From positions 1-64,000 of the forward strand of contig NZ_JAUSTM010000010.1 of the NCBI RefSeq assembly GCF_030812835.1: DNA of 64,000 bases. Reading direction: 5' to 3'. Origin of the DNA: Streptococcus moroccensis (GTDB lineage Bacteria > Bacillota > Bacilli > Lactobacillales > Streptococcaceae). Below are positions 9,485 to 18,185 of this stretch, one piece after another. How positions within the stretch are numbered: the stretch's first letter is position 1; each line of letters opens with the position of its first letter. Made by a program: the position numbers and the translations under genes. The notes beneath the pieces were generated by a model. The model did not search any database. It had not been told where the DNA came from and saw only the letters and a program-made list of their open reading frames with translations.

Positions 9485-9525
9485 GAACGGCAATCGCTAT
9501 CGGCGAATTGCCTAAACACTTCACT
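9472..9525 (+). repeat. 54-bp direct repeat, copy 1
   Basis: Matches 9681-9734 at 53 of 54 bases. It contains the internal hairpin GGCAATCGC-TATCG-GCGAATTGCC. Each copy is followed at once by a 41-42 nt hairpin module (see 9528 and 9737), so the two parts move or persist together. Confidence 0.85.
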
Positions 9526-9527
9526 AG

Positions 9528-9569
9528 TTACTTCAAAGCCTTATCATCGAAGGTTTTGAAGTAACGTCG
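9528..9569 (+). repeat. BOX-like hairpin module 1
   Basis: Arms TTACTTCAAAGCCTT and AAGGTTTTGAAGTAA pair over 15 bp (one wobble) around ATCATCG, then comes CGTCG. The loop-closing CTTA...TCGAAG and the tail AACGTCG are shared with modules 2 and 3 while the stem sequence is not. Confidence 0.75.
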
Positions 9570-9616
9570 TAATTGCTCAGCCAATATACAGGAGCTTTGA
9601 CTAGACGACTCAATAG

Positions 9617-9658
9617 TTATTATCCAATCTTATTGTCGAAGATTGGATAATAACGTCG
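9617..9658 (+). repeat. BOX-like hairpin module 2
   Basis: Arms TTATTATCCAATCTT and AAGATTGGATAATAA pair perfectly over 15 bp around ATTGTCG, followed by CGTCG. It is not preceded by a copy of the 54-bp repeat. Confidence 0.75.
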
Positions 9659-9680
9659 TAACTCGATACAACTGTGCCAT

Positions 9681-9734
9681 GCACCTATTCCGAGAATGGC
9701 AATCGCTATCGGCGAATTGCCTAAACACTTCACT
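9681..9734 (+). repeat. 54-bp direct repeat, copy 2
   Basis: Second copy of the 54-bp unit at 9472-9525, with one base difference (C/T after GAGAA). Confidence 0.85.
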
Positions 9735-9736
9735 CG

Positions 9737-9777
9737 TTTCTTAAAACCTTAAAATCGAAGATTTTTAAGAAACGTCG
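9737..9777 (+). repeat. BOX-like hairpin module 3
   Basis: Arms TTTCTTAAAACCTT and AAGATTTTTAAGAAA pair over 10 plus 3 bp around AAAATCG, followed by CGTCG and then CTTTTGCC. Confidence 0.7.
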
Positions 9778-9809
9778 CTTTTGCCAACCATTATGTTAAT
9801 ACTAGTTAG

Positions 9810-9875
9810 TTTAGACAACTTCCCTAGGTAATACTCTATTTTATTTTCGAAGATTTTAAGTAGGAATTGTCTAAA
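9810..9875 (+). repeat. Fourth, larger hairpin of the same intergenic cluster
   Basis: Outer arms TTTAGACAACTTCC and GGAATTGTCTAAA pair with one bulge. Inside lies ATACTCTA...TTTTCGAAGATTTT, which resembles the start of the pneumococcal BOX A module as I remember it. Confidence 0.5.
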
Positions 9876-9903
9876 ATGCTGTCTCAACAATGGATTGATG
9901 ATT

Positions 9904-9931
9904 GAGGAAGTCACTATTGCTTCCTCTTTTT
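9904..9931 (+). terminator. Terminator-like hairpin in the carbonic anhydrase leader
   Basis: GAGGAAG and CTTCCTC pair around a 9-nt loop and are followed by TTTTT. It ends only 18 nt before the start codon of the next gene, so it either ends upstream transcription or acts as an attenuator. Confidence 0.5.
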
Positions 9932-9949
9932 GAAAAAAAGGAGGATTTC

Positions 9950-10525
9950 ATGTCGTTATTGTCTGATATACTGACCTTTAATAAAGAATTTGTGGCCAAT
10001 CAGGCCTACTTGCCCTATCAAACGGAAAGTAAATTTCCTGAAAAAAATGTGGTCATGGTTACCTGTATGGATGCCCGCTTGGTGGAACTATCACAAAAGT
10101 CTCTCAACCTATCTAATGGCGATGTCAAAGTCATTAAAAATGCTGGGGCAGTTATAAGCCATCCATTTGGCTCGGTCATGAGAAGTTTAATCGTAGCTGT
10201 TTACGAACTTAAAGCAGACGAGATTATTATTATGGGCCATAAGGATTGTGGCATGAGTCAGGTTGACACCACTTCTATCGCCCAACACATGATTGAGCGT
10301 GGGGTTAGTGAAAAAGACCTTAAGATGTTGCAGTATGCAGGCGTTAATCTTGATAGTTGGCTTAATGGGTTTGAGGATGTTTTTGAATCTGTTTCCCATG
10401 ATGTGAGTATGGTTCAAAATCACCCCCTTCTACCCAAAGATGTTCCTGTCCACGGATTGGTCATCAACCCTGAGACAGGCGCCCTCTCACTTGTTGTTGA
10501 TGGTTACGAAACACTGAAAGGATGA
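9950..10525 (+). CDS. Beta-class carbonic anhydrase
   Basis: A 191-residue beta-carbonic anhydrase, which interconverts CO2 and bicarbonate in the cytoplasm. Zinc ligands are visible as TCMDARL (Cys-x-Asp-x-Arg) and, about 55 residues later, GHKDCGM (His-x-x-Cys). AAAGGAGG precedes the ATG at 9950; a longer in-frame reading from 9902 runs through the leader hairpin and lacks a site. Bicarbonate supply feeds carbamoyl-phosphate synthesis (carAB, also in this window) and fatty acids. The metallo-hydrolase gene starts 4 nt after it. Confidence 0.92.
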   Translation: MSLLSDILTFNKEFVANQAYLPYQTESKFPEKNVVMVTCMDARLVELSQKSLNLSNGDVKVIKNAGAVISHPFGSVMRSLIVAVYELKADEIIIMGHKDCGMSQVDTTSIAQHMIERGVSEKDLKMLQYAGVNLDSWLNGFEDVFESVSHDVSMVQNHPLLPKDVPVHGLVINPETGALSLVVDGYETLKG

Positions 10526-10528
10526 TGT

Positions 10529-11164
10529 ATGAATATCATTAAAATTGTTAACCAAGTTGCTGGTGAAAATACTTACATTTTAGAGAATGACAGTCATTTA
10601 ATGGTTATTGACCCAGGTAGCAATCGTGAGAAAATACAGGAAAAAATCTACCAATTGCAAAAACCTGTTTCAGCTATTCTTTTGACCCATACTCATTATG
10701 ACCATATTCTGAGTCTTGATGCGATCTATGATACCTTTGGACAACCAACGGTCTATGTCGCTGCTGAAGAAATGGATTGGCTGACGAATCCAGAACTAAA
10801 CCTTTCTGGCTTGCCACGGCACGACGATATGGAAAATCTGATTATTGAAGCACCTGCTGAAAGCTTTATCCTCCATAAACCTTATCAGCTTGATGGTTTT
10901 GAGTTTACTGTAGTTCCAACACCTGGTCATTCGATCGGTGGGGTCTCCTTTATTTTTAACAAAGAGGAGTGTGTCATCACTGGAGATGCCCTTTTCAAGG
11001 AAAGCATCGGACGTACTGATCTCTACACAGGGAACCTTTCTCAACTTAAAGAAGGCATTATCACGCATCTTTTCAGTCTTCCTAAGCATTATACGGTCTA
11101 TCCTGGTCACGGGCAAAATACAACAATAGCACATGAGAAAACGTTCAACCCATGGTTCCATTAA
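10529..11164 (+). CDS. MBL-fold metallohydrolase (glyoxalase II-like)
   Basis: A 211-residue metallo-beta-lactamase-fold protein. The zinc motif is THTHYDH (about residue 54-60), with further ligands in PTPGHSIGG, TGDALF and YPGHG. The length fits the short YcbL/YqgX-type hydrolases rather than full glyoxalase II. The substrate is unknown. It lies 4 nt downstream of the carbonic anhydrase gene and overlaps the next gene by 13 nt, indicating one transcript. Confidence 0.85.
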   Translation: MNIIKIVNQVAGENTYILENDSHLMVIDPGSNREKIQEKIYQLQKPVSAILLTHTHYDHILSLDAIYDTFGQPTVYVAAEEMDWLTNPELNLSGLPRHDDMENLIIEAPAESFILHKPYQLDGFEFTVVPTPGHSIGGVSFIFNKEECVITGDALFKESIGRTDLYTGNLSQLKEGIITHLFSLPKHYTVYPGHGQNTTIAHEKTFNPWFH

Positions 11165-11895
11165 AACGCAAACATCAAAAAAGACGCCTTATCACCTTTC
11201 TGGTACTTGCTGTGCCCATCCTCTTAGCGGGAGGTTGGCTTAGATTAAAGACTTATAAAGCTGATCCATCTTCGCAACAAGCGGTGTCACTTGCTCAACA
11301 GCAGACAAGCAGTTATTACTATTTTGAACCAACAGTTCAACACGGCCACGAGTCTTCTTCCCCCCTCATTATCTATGGTGGAGGACTTGTTGAAACTGAA
11401 GCCTATGCTTATTTAGCAGCGTCATTAGCTGAGCAAGGATCTTCTGTCTATCTCTTGAAAAGTCCTGTCAATCTTCCTATTCTCAATCAAAACCAAGCCC
11501 TTTCAATCATCGAGCAAAAGGATTTGCAAAAGGTCTATTTAATAGGGCATTCCTTAGGAGGTGTCGCAGCAAGCACTGCTACTTCATCTAATAGCGAAAT
11601 TGATGGGCTGATTCTCCTAGCTAGCTACCCTAGTCAGAAAACCGATTTGAGCCAATCTAAGCTCAGTGTTCTCTCAATCACTGCTGAAAACGACCGAGTC
11701 CTCGATTGGGGGGCATATGACCAGGCGAAAGAACGATTACCACAAAATACGCAATATGTGACCATTCCAGGCGGTAATCATAGTGGCTTTGGTCTCTATG
11801 GTCAGCAAGAGGGTGATGGGCAGAGTACTTTGACTTCTCTCCAACAGCAAGAAAAACTGATTACTATCATTAAGACTTTTCTTGAAACTCTTTAA
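11152..11895 (+). CDS. Membrane-anchored alpha/beta hydrolase
   Basis: A 247-residue alpha/beta hydrolase. A basic N terminus and a hydrophobic segment (about residues 12-27) form an uncleaved signal anchor, placing the enzyme outside the membrane. The nucleophile elbow is IGHSLGGVAA (Ser about residue 137), with a late Asp in ENDRVLDW and His in GGNHSGFG. The family cleaves esters or amides; the substrate is unknown. It is the last gene of the carbonic anhydrase transcript and ends at a strong terminator. Confidence 0.8.
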   Translation: MVPLKRKHQKRRLITFLVLAVPILLAGGWLRLKTYKADPSSQQAVSLAQQQTSSYYYFEPTVQHGHESSSPLIIYGGGLVETEAYAYLAASLAEQGSSVYLLKSPVNLPILNQNQALSIIEQKDLQKVYLIGHSLGGVAASTATSSNSEIDGLILLASYPSQKTDLSQSKLSVLSITAENDRVLDWGAYDQAKERLPQNTQYVTIPGGNHSGFGLYGQQEGDGQSTLTSLQQQEKLITIIKTFLETL

Positions 11896-11897
11896 AA

Positions 11898-11930
11898 ACA
11901 AAAAAACGACCCAAATGTCGTTTTTTTGTT
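11898..11930. terminator. Bidirectional terminator
   Basis: AAAAAACGAC and GTCGTTTTTT pair around CCAAAT, between the plus-strand hydrolase and the minus-strand ftsX. Confidence 0.85.
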
Positions 11931-11934
11931 TGGC

Positions 11935-12864
11935 TTAAATTTTCAGGTAACGTCTCATGGATAATACTGAGCCTAATGAACCAATGATAATCCCTATGAT
12001 AAATAAGGCAATAATCATCCCTGGGACAAAATAAACAGGATCAATCATGGAAAGATTTTGAGGAATCAAGCTTGGGTTAAATCCTTTATAGGCGACATCG
12101 TAGCCAAAGTATACGAGAAGCGCTGGAACAATTGCTCCAAGAAGTCCTACCCAACCACCTTCCAAAAGGAATGGACCACGGATATAAGAATTTTTCGCTC
12201 CTACTAGTCGCATAATTTGGATTTCACGGCTTCGAGAAATGATGGTAATACGAACAGTATTCGAAATCAAGAAGACAGCTGTAAATAAGAGAAGAACAGT
12301 TGCTACCAACCCCCATATACGGACGTTTTTAGCTAATTTAAAGAGATTTTCTGTATTGACACCGCCGTACTCGACTTTGGCAACACCATTGATTTTTTCA
12401 ATCTGACCAGCTATATCTTTAACGTATTCTGGAGAAGTTGTATCAACCACATAGGTGTCGTAAAGCGGATTTGCATCCCCCTCTAACAAACCCCATATCT
12501 CTCCCATTTTTTGTTTTAGCAATTCTAATTGATCATCTTTGCTTGAAAAGGTAATACTCTCAATATTTTCCATTTCAGCAATCTGATCATAGACAATGTG
12601 GTAACTGTCATTTGCAACAGTTTCTCCCATGTCATTAACTTTAGTCTCCTGGTTATCTGTCGAATCAACCCTCAAGAAAACATTGATACGTACATTGTTT
12701 TCAATATCAGTTGCGATTTTGGCCGTATTTAAAATAACAGACGCAAAAATCCCAACCAATGTGAGTGTAATCGTCACAGAAGAGATGGCAGCAATTGTCA
12801 TCCATCCGTTACGTTTGAGGCTCAAAATCGACTCCCAGAGATGACGGAAGAATCTTCTAATCAT
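11935..12864 (-). CDS. ftsX: Cell-division ABC transporter permease FtsX
   Basis: A 309-residue protein with a short cytoplasmic N terminus, one span near residues 20-45, a large extracellular domain (about 50-175) and three further spans. It ends in SMRRYLKI. FtsEX senses division state and activates an extracellular peptidoglycan hydrolase, PcsB in streptococci. The start at 12864 (MIRRFFRHLWES) overlaps ftsE by 8 nt; an upstream reading would run deep into ftsE. ftsE and ftsX are translationally coupled. Confidence 0.95.
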   Translation of the reverse strand: MIRRFFRHLWESILSLKRNGWMTIAAISSVTITLTLVGIFASVILNTAKIATDIENNVRINVFLRVDSTDNQETKVNDMGETVANDSYHIVYDQIAEMENIESITFSSKDDQLELLKQKMGEIWGLLEGDANPLYDTYVVDTTSPEYVKDIAGQIEKINGVAKVEYGGVNTENLFKLAKNVRIWGLVATVLLLFTAVFLISNTVRITIISRSREIQIMRLVGAKNSYIRGPFLLEGGWVGLLGAIVPALLVYFGYDVAYKGFNPSLIPQNLSMIDPVYFVPGMIIALFIIGIIIGSLGSVLSMRRYLKI

Positions 12865-13549
12865 TATAACCGTACTCTCCTTCTGCTTCGTCTCGAACAA
12901 CTCGTCCATTTTCAATGGCGATCACACGATGACGAAGGGTATTTACAATTTGGCTGTTATGAGTTGCCATTAAAACCGTAGTGCCTTGCAAGTTGATACG
13001 CTCCAGAAGGTTCATAACCTCCCAAGAGTTTTCTGGGTCTAAGTTCCCAGTTGGCTCGTCAGCAATCAAAACTTTTGGACTATTTGCAATGGCACGCGCA
13101 ATGGCAATCCGTTGTTGCTCACCACCTGATAATTCATTAGGAAAGGCACGCACTTTGTGCTTCAATCCAACCAGATCAAGAACTTCCATAACACGTTTTT
13201 TAATCACATGAGGGCGTTCTCCAATTACTTGCATAGCATAAGCAATGTTTTCATACACTGTCTTACGCGGTAAAAGCTTATAGTCTTGAAAGACTACACC
13301 GACAGATCGTCTTAAATAAGGAATTTCTTTTTTCTTAATTTTTAAGAGATCAAAACCTGCCACTTTTAAACGACCTTTATCAACTTTTACCTCACGGTAA
13401 AGGCTACGAATAAAAGTGGACTTGCCAGCACCAGAAGGCCCAACAATATAGGCAAACTCTCCTGGTTCAATACTGACACTTACTCCTCTAAGGGCTGTAG
13501 TTCCGTTATCATATTTTTTGACAACGTCACGCATTTCTATAATTCCCAT
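12857..13549 (-). CDS. ftsE: Cell-division ABC transporter ATPase FtsE
   Basis: A 230-residue ABC ATPase. Walker A is GPSGAGKST, the signature LSGGEQQRIAIARA and Walker B KVLIADEPTGNLD. It pairs with FtsX at the septal membrane. The gene lies 80 nt downstream of prfB and overlaps ftsX, the order usual in streptococci. Confidence 0.96.
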   Translation of the reverse strand: MGIIEMRDVVKKYDNGTTALRGVSVSIEPGEFAYIVGPSGAGKSTFIRSLYREVKVDKGRLKVAGFDLLKIKKKEIPYLRRSVGVVFQDYKLLPRKTVYENIAYAMQVIGERPHVIKKRVMEVLDLVGLKHKVRAFPNELSGGEQQRIAIARAIANSPKVLIADEPTGNLDPENSWEVMNLLERINLQGTTVLMATHNSQIVNTLRHRVIAIENGRVVRDEAEGEYGYND

Positions 13550-13629
13550 GGTATGCTATAGCTGCTAAAGCAGCTCCTTTCTTGATAGTATCTCCAAAAA
13601 CACATGTTATGAAAAGTGTTTAAGGAATA

Positions 13630-14725
13630 TCAGCTGATACGCCATTTAAGATAGGCATCGATAAAGCCATCGATATCCCCATCCATGACTTTATCCACTT
13701 GAGCGACTTCAAAATTATTCCTGTGATCTTTAACCATGGTATATGGTGTAAAAACATAGGAACGAATTTGACTTCCCCATGTAATTTCTTTTTTATCTCC
13801 TTTGAGTGAGTCCACCTCGGCTGCTTTTTTCTCCTGCTCTAACTGATAAAGTTTAGCTTGGAGCATTTTCATAGCCCGATCACGGTTCCCATACTGGGTC
13901 CGGTCAACCGTAGACTGCGTGACAATCCCTGTCGGGATGTGGGTTAAGCGTACACCGGTTGAAACCTTGTTGACGTTCTGACCACCAGCACCACCTGAAC
14001 GGAAGGTGTCCATTTTCACTTCGTCATCGCGAATCTCAACTTCAATAGTATCGTCTAATTCTGGCATCACTTCCACAGACGCAAAGGACGTGTGACGGCG
14101 TTTGGCAGAATCAAAAGGTGAAATCCGGACTAGACGGTGAACCCCCATCTCAGATTTCAAAAGACCGTAGGCATTTGGTCCTGTGAAACTCAAGGTCACC
14201 GACTTGATACCGGCTTCATCTCCAGCTTGATAGTCCATGACTTCAACACCAAAGCCTTTGGCATTACCAAACCGTTGGTACATGCGAAAGAGCATATCTC
14301 CCCAATCCTGGGCTTCTGTCCCACCAGAACCTGGATGGATTTCCAAGATAGCATTGTTGTGATCATAGGGTTCACTCAAGAGCAGGGTCATTTCGTAGCT
14401 AGTCAGCATCTGATCCAGCTCAGCTAAATGAGCAGTTATATCGTCTCTCAGACTGTCATCCTCAGCCAACATCTCCAAGTAAAGCTCACTCTCCTCATGC
14501 AATTCATCCATCTTGTGGAAGTTTTCATAAGTCGCTTTAAGCTCGTTCAACTCTTGAGAGGTTTTCTGAGCTGCAATGTTATCATTCCAAAAGTCAGGTT
14601 CCGTCATCTTGTTTTCCAAGATGGCGATGTCTTCTTCCAGGCGATCTAAGTCAAAGAGACCCCCTGAATGAAGCTAATTTGGCACGGTTGTCATCAATTT
14701 TTTGTCTGATTTCAGCAGTATCCAT
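13630..14725 (-). CDS. prfB: Peptide chain release factor 2, with programmed +1 frameshift
   Basis: RF2 releases peptides at UGA and UAA. The GGQ motif is in [12 protein letters not shown] and the stop-recognising tripeptide SPF in [14 protein letters not shown]. The reading begins at ATG 14725 ([10 protein letters not shown]), meets an in-frame UGA at 14653-14651 after 24 codons, and continues in the +1 frame to 13630. The slip site AGGGGG-TCT-CTT-TGA-C matches the conserved bacterial prfB autoregulatory site, including an internal Shine-Dalgarno. Total length after the shift is 364 residues, as expected. A simple ORF reading would start at 14619 and miss the N terminus. It is not a pseudogene. 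Confidence 0.95.
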
Positions 14726-14758
14726 AAGTCCTCCATTCTACTCTATCTCGCTATTATA

Positions 14759-15880
14759 TCACACCTGCGCGTATTTTGCCAAGAAGGCACTTCTCTCCGC
14801 TTGGATGTCAGGGTGCTCACTGTCGATATCTGCCACCATCTGGATCATGGCTTCATTTGGCTGCTTAGCCAGTTCGCCCAGAGCCCAGATAGCCGTCGCA
14901 ACATGGATATCGTTTTGCCCTTTGTCGATGATTTCAAGGATTTTGGGAATGGCAGAGCGGTCATTGGCATTAGCAAGAGCAATGATAGCATTGCGCTGGA
15001 GAATATTTTTCCCCCGCCAAGAACCCGCAATATGCCCAAACTTTGTCTTAAACTGGCCGTTAGAGAGCTCCAAAAAAGGAATCAACTCCGGATGGGCCAA
15101 TTCTGGATCAATCTCTGTTGCCAAGGGATTGTTGATCCCCTTGTTATAGGGACAACAAATTTGACAGATGTCACAGCCATAGATGACGGTCTTAATTTTC
15201 TTGCGAAACTCAAGGTCCATCATGCCCTTATCCTGGGTTTGAAAGCTGAGGCAACGCCGAGCATTCATGGTCCCATCCCCGATCAAGCAAGAGGTCGGAC
15301 AGGCATCCAAACAGCGCGTACAGTCCCCACAATCATAATCAACCGGCTGATCTGGTGCAATCTCTAGATTGGTAATCAACTCACCCAAAAACATATAGGA
15401 CCCAAATTCCTTGGAAATGACCAAGCCATTTTTGCCGATAAAACCAATCCCAGCCCGTCTAGCCACTGCCGTATCAACCAGAGCTCCGGTATCGACCATG
15501 CCCTTGTACTCAAAGTCAGCGGTCAAGGCTTCAATGCCACGCGCCAGCTTGTCCAGCTTTTCCTTCAGAACGTGGTGGTAATCCAGTCCCCAAGAGTTGG
15601 GCGTGAACTTCCCCCGCTTGTAATGCGACTTGGGTGGATTAACAGGTAGCTTGTGCGGATAGGCAACCGCAATCGAGATAATGGTTTTGGCGGACGCCAA
15701 AGAGAGGCGCGGTTGAATCCGCTCCTCGATGTTTTTATGCTCAAAGCCAGAATTTCGTCCCTCTTCGACCGAAGCTCGAAGGGACTTCTCCAGATAAGCG
15801 AAATCATCCGCCGTCGTAAAGCCAATCTTGGAAATCCCAATTTCCTGACTGAGCTCAATAATTTTTTCCTTGAGATCCAT
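14759..15880 (-). CDS. queG: Epoxyqueuosine reductase QueG
   Basis: A 373-residue cobalamin- and 4Fe-4S-dependent enzyme for the last step of queuosine synthesis in tRNA. Two ferredoxin-like clusters are seen: CGDCTRCLDACPTSC (about residue 181-195) and CDICQICCPYNKG (about 237-249). The C-terminal region is a HEAT-like repeat (NAIIALANANDRSAI). It sits 33 nt upstream of prfB. Its pathway partner tgt is also in this window, at 25.4-26.5 kb. Confidence 0.94.
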   Translation of the reverse strand: MDLKEKIIELSQEIGISKIGFTTADDFAYLEKSLRASVEEGRNSGFEHKNIEERIQPRLSLASAKTIISIAVAYPHKLPVNPPKSHYKRGKFTPNSWGLDYHHVLKEKLDKLARGIEALTADFEYKGMVDTGALVDTAVARRAGIGFIGKNGLVISKEFGSYMFLGELITNLEIAPDQPVDYDCGDCTRCLDACPTSCLIGDGTMNARRCLSFQTQDKGMMDLEFRKKIKTVIYGCDICQICCPYNKGINNPLATEIDPELAHPELIPFLELSNGQFKTKFGHIAGSWRGKNILQRNAIIALANANDRSAIPKILEIIDKGQNDIHVATAIWALGELAKQPNEAMIQMVADIDSEHPDIQAERSAFLAKYAQV

Positions 15881-16009
15881 AGATTTATTTTAGCAGAATT
15901 TAGAAAAAAAGGAAATAAAGTGGAAAATTTGAGCAAGGAAATCCTTCTAAACTTTCTCTCGTAACTATCGGAAATCTCTTTATCATTATTTTTTTGTTAT
16001 AATGGTTCT

Positions 16010-16873
16010 ATGACAAAACTAGTTATTATGAGTGATTTGCACATTGATGTAAACGATTTTGGAGATTTTGAGTACAACACCTTGATCTCCCTTTTAAAGG
16101 AAAAGGAAATTAGCCATCTTCACTTGGCTGGTGATATTTCCAATGACCTTGAAGATGTTACCAAGCCTTTTTTAGAAAAACTCTCCCAGCATGTCCATCT
16201 GACCTATAATTTAGGTAATCACGACATGTTGGGGCTTGATGAAAAGACCATCCAAGCACAAGATGGTCAAATCCTAGAACTACCCGGCCGGTCTCTCATC
16301 CATCTTGCAGGCTGGTATGATTATGGCTTTAACACGACCAAAACTGACGAGGAACACCTGACTAGCAAGAATTTCTATTGGTTTGACCGTAAATTAGATA
16401 GACCTTTGTCCGATCCTGAGATCACCAAGGACAGCCTCGATAAGTTGGAAAGACTGCTCTTAGTTGCGAAACAGCCTGCGATTGTAGCCATGCATTTTGT
16501 ACCACATCAGTCCTTTATCCCAGACCATCCTTACTTTCAGCGTTTCAATGCCTTTCTAGGCAGCCCTCGTTTCCATAATCTCTTTGTCCAACGACAGGTC
16601 ACTGATGTTGTCTTTGGCCATCTCCACCACCGCCACGATCGGGTGATTGGTGGGGTTCGATACCAGGCCAGACCTTTGGGGTACAAGCGCGAGTGGCAGA
16701 TGATTCGCCAGTTCCTAAAACAACATCCTCATCTGGTGACAGGTCCTAATTATGAGCTTGCTAAGCGGTACAGAGATGTCAAAGACAAACCAGAATTTCA
16801 GGAATTTTACCAAAAATACCTAAAAAAAGAATTGTCTGACGCGCTAATTCGTTATGATTTGTCAGAAATATAA
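16010..16873 (+). CDS. Calcineurin-like metallophosphoesterase
   Basis: A 287-residue metallophosphoesterase. The dinuclear metal motif appears in order: MSDLHID (Asp-x-His), LAGDIS (Gly-Asp), LGNHD (Gly-Asn-His-Asp), VAMHFVPH, and GHLHHRHD. Streptococcal homologues are annotated as phosphoesterases of unknown substrate. TATAAT lies about 14 nt before the start. It is transcribed divergently from queG. Confidence 0.85.
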   Translation: MTKLVIMSDLHIDVNDFGDFEYNTLISLLKEKEISHLHLAGDISNDLEDVTKPFLEKLSQHVHLTYNLGNHDMLGLDEKTIQAQDGQILELPGRSLIHLAGWYDYGFNTTKTDEEHLTSKNFYWFDRKLDRPLSDPEITKDSLDKLERLLLVAKQPAIVAMHFVPHQSFIPDHPYFQRFNAFLGSPRFHNLFVQRQVTDVVFGHLHHRHDRVIGGVRYQARPLGYKREWQMIRQFLKQHPHLVTGPNYELAKRYRDVKDKPEFQEFYQKYLKKELSDALIRYDLSEI

Positions 16874-16939
16874 TATTAATCATTGATTTATTTTTTGAAA
16901 TATTATACAATCTAGTTATCAAAACTAGATAAAGGATTT

Positions 16940-17404
16940 ATGAAAATGACTTCTCTCCCTTATTGGAAGGAATTGCCTACAATAGATCTCTATTTGGACC
17001 AGGTTTTGCTCTATGTCAATGAGCTAATGGCAATAGCTTATGAAACAAGCCTGCAAAAACCCTTAACAGCCTCGATGATTAATAATTATGTAAAACATGG
17101 CTATGTTCAAAAACCCTTCAAAAAAAAATACGGTAAACATCAAATCGGCCAATTAGTCGTCATCTCACTCTTAAAAGAAGTCTTTAGTATTCAAGAATTA
17201 ACCGCTATGCTTCAAAATCTTTCTAAAGATTATGATGCCGAATACTTGTACGATGCCTTTATTCACTGTTTTGACAAAACATGTCATCCTGAAGAACGTC
17301 CCTGTCCTCAAGTTATCTCACTGGCTTGTCAAACAGTAACCCTTTACCATCAAACGACTGCTCAAATGCTACTCTTGGAAGGACAACATCATGAATCAAA
17401 ATAA
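16940..17404 (+). CDS. DUF1836 domain protein
   Basis: A 154-residue protein matching the DUF1836 pattern: LYLDQVLLYVNELM, then LTASMINNYVKHGYV and QIGQLVVISLLKEVFSI. The middle part looks like a MerR-like DNA-binding helix set, so a regulatory role is possible but unproven. AAAGGA precedes the start. It overlaps trhA by 14 nt, so the two are co-expressed. Confidence 0.75.
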   Translation: MKMTSLPYWKELPTIDLYLDQVLLYVNELMAIAYETSLQKPLTASMINNYVKHGYVQKPFKKKYGKHQIGQLVVISLLKEVFSIQELTAMLQNLSKDYDAEYLYDAFIHCFDKTCHPEERPCPQVISLACQTVTLYHQTTAQMLLLEGQHHESK

Positions 17405-18038
17405 ATTAAGCCGACAATTATCCTTTGGAGAAGAGGTTGCGAATAGTGTGACCCACGCTATTGGATCCCTAGCAATGCTTATTCTGCTACCTATATCAGC
17501 TACTTATGCTTATCTGCATTATGATTTAAAAGCTGTCGTCGGCATGTCAATATTTGTCATCAGTCTCTTTCTCATGTTTCTATCATCAACTATCTATCAT
17601 ACCATGGGTTATGGCACCCCACAAAAGTATATCTGTCGGCTCATTGATCACAGCATGATATATGTTGCTATAGCAGGTTCCTACACGCCTGTCGCCCTCT
17701 CTCTGGTTGAAGGATGGTTGGGGTATTTAATCATTTTCATTCAGTGGGGAATTACCTTATTTGGTATTTTTTATAAAATTTTTGTTAAAACGATCAATGA
17801 GCGCTTTAGCCTGGCCCTCTACCTCATTATGGGTTGGTTGATTATCTTTATCGTGCCTGCTGTTCTCCAAAAAGCAGATCCAACTTTTAGCCTCCTCATG
17901 TTGTTTGGAGGGATTGCCTATACTATTGGAGCCATCTTTTATGCTAGAAAAAGACCCTACTCCCACATGATTTGGCATTTGTTTATTCTCTTGGCCTCCG
18001 TTTTACAATATATCGCTATCGTGTTCTTCATGATATAG
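17391..18038 (+). CDS. trhA: PAQR-family membrane homeostasis protein TrhA (hemolysin III family)
   Basis: A 215-residue protein with seven membrane spans. PAQR motifs are seen: the opening EEVANSVTHAIG, SSTIYHTMG (metal-binding Ser/His), DHSMIYVAIAGSYTP, and a C-terminal HMIWHLFILLAS with the two His. The family is tied to membrane fluidity; the older name hemolysin III should not be taken as proof of a toxin. Confidence 0.88.
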   Translation: MNQNKLSRQLSFGEEVANSVTHAIGSLAMLILLPISATYAYLHYDLKAVVGMSIFVISLFLMFLSSTIYHTMGYGTPQKYICRLIDHSMIYVAIAGSYTPVALSLVEGWLGYLIIFIQWGITLFGIFYKIFVKTINERFSLALYLIMGWLIIFIVPAVLQKADPTFSLLMLFGGIAYTIGAIFYARKRPYSHMIWHLFILLASVLQYIAIVFFMI

Positions 18039-18145
18039 CTTTATTCCAAAAGTGTATGAAACAGGGTAACTCCAGCACCTCGTTAACAGTGTTGGAGTTC
18101 ATTAAGAGCGTTAAACTGCCTCTTGTTGAACAGTTGATATACGAT

Positions 18146-18185
18146 GAGCAGGCTAGGACTTATGTCCCAGCCTGCTCACTTTTTT
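18146..18185 (+). terminator. Terminator of trhA, overlapping the 3' end of the GDPD gene
   Basis: GAGCAGGCT and AGCCTGCTC (with inner GGAC/GTCC) pair and are followed by ACTTTTTT. The hairpin overlaps the last codons of the convergent gene. Confidence 0.75.

Noticed and set aside
9472..9777. CRISPR array in the pepS downstream repeats
   Set aside because: Only two copies of the 54-bp unit, spaced 209 bp apart and with hairpin modules between; no short regular repeat-spacer pattern and no cas genes.
13630..14725. prfB as a frameshifted pseudogene
   Set aside because: The UGA lies in the conserved programmed slip site and the full protein has the normal length and motifs.
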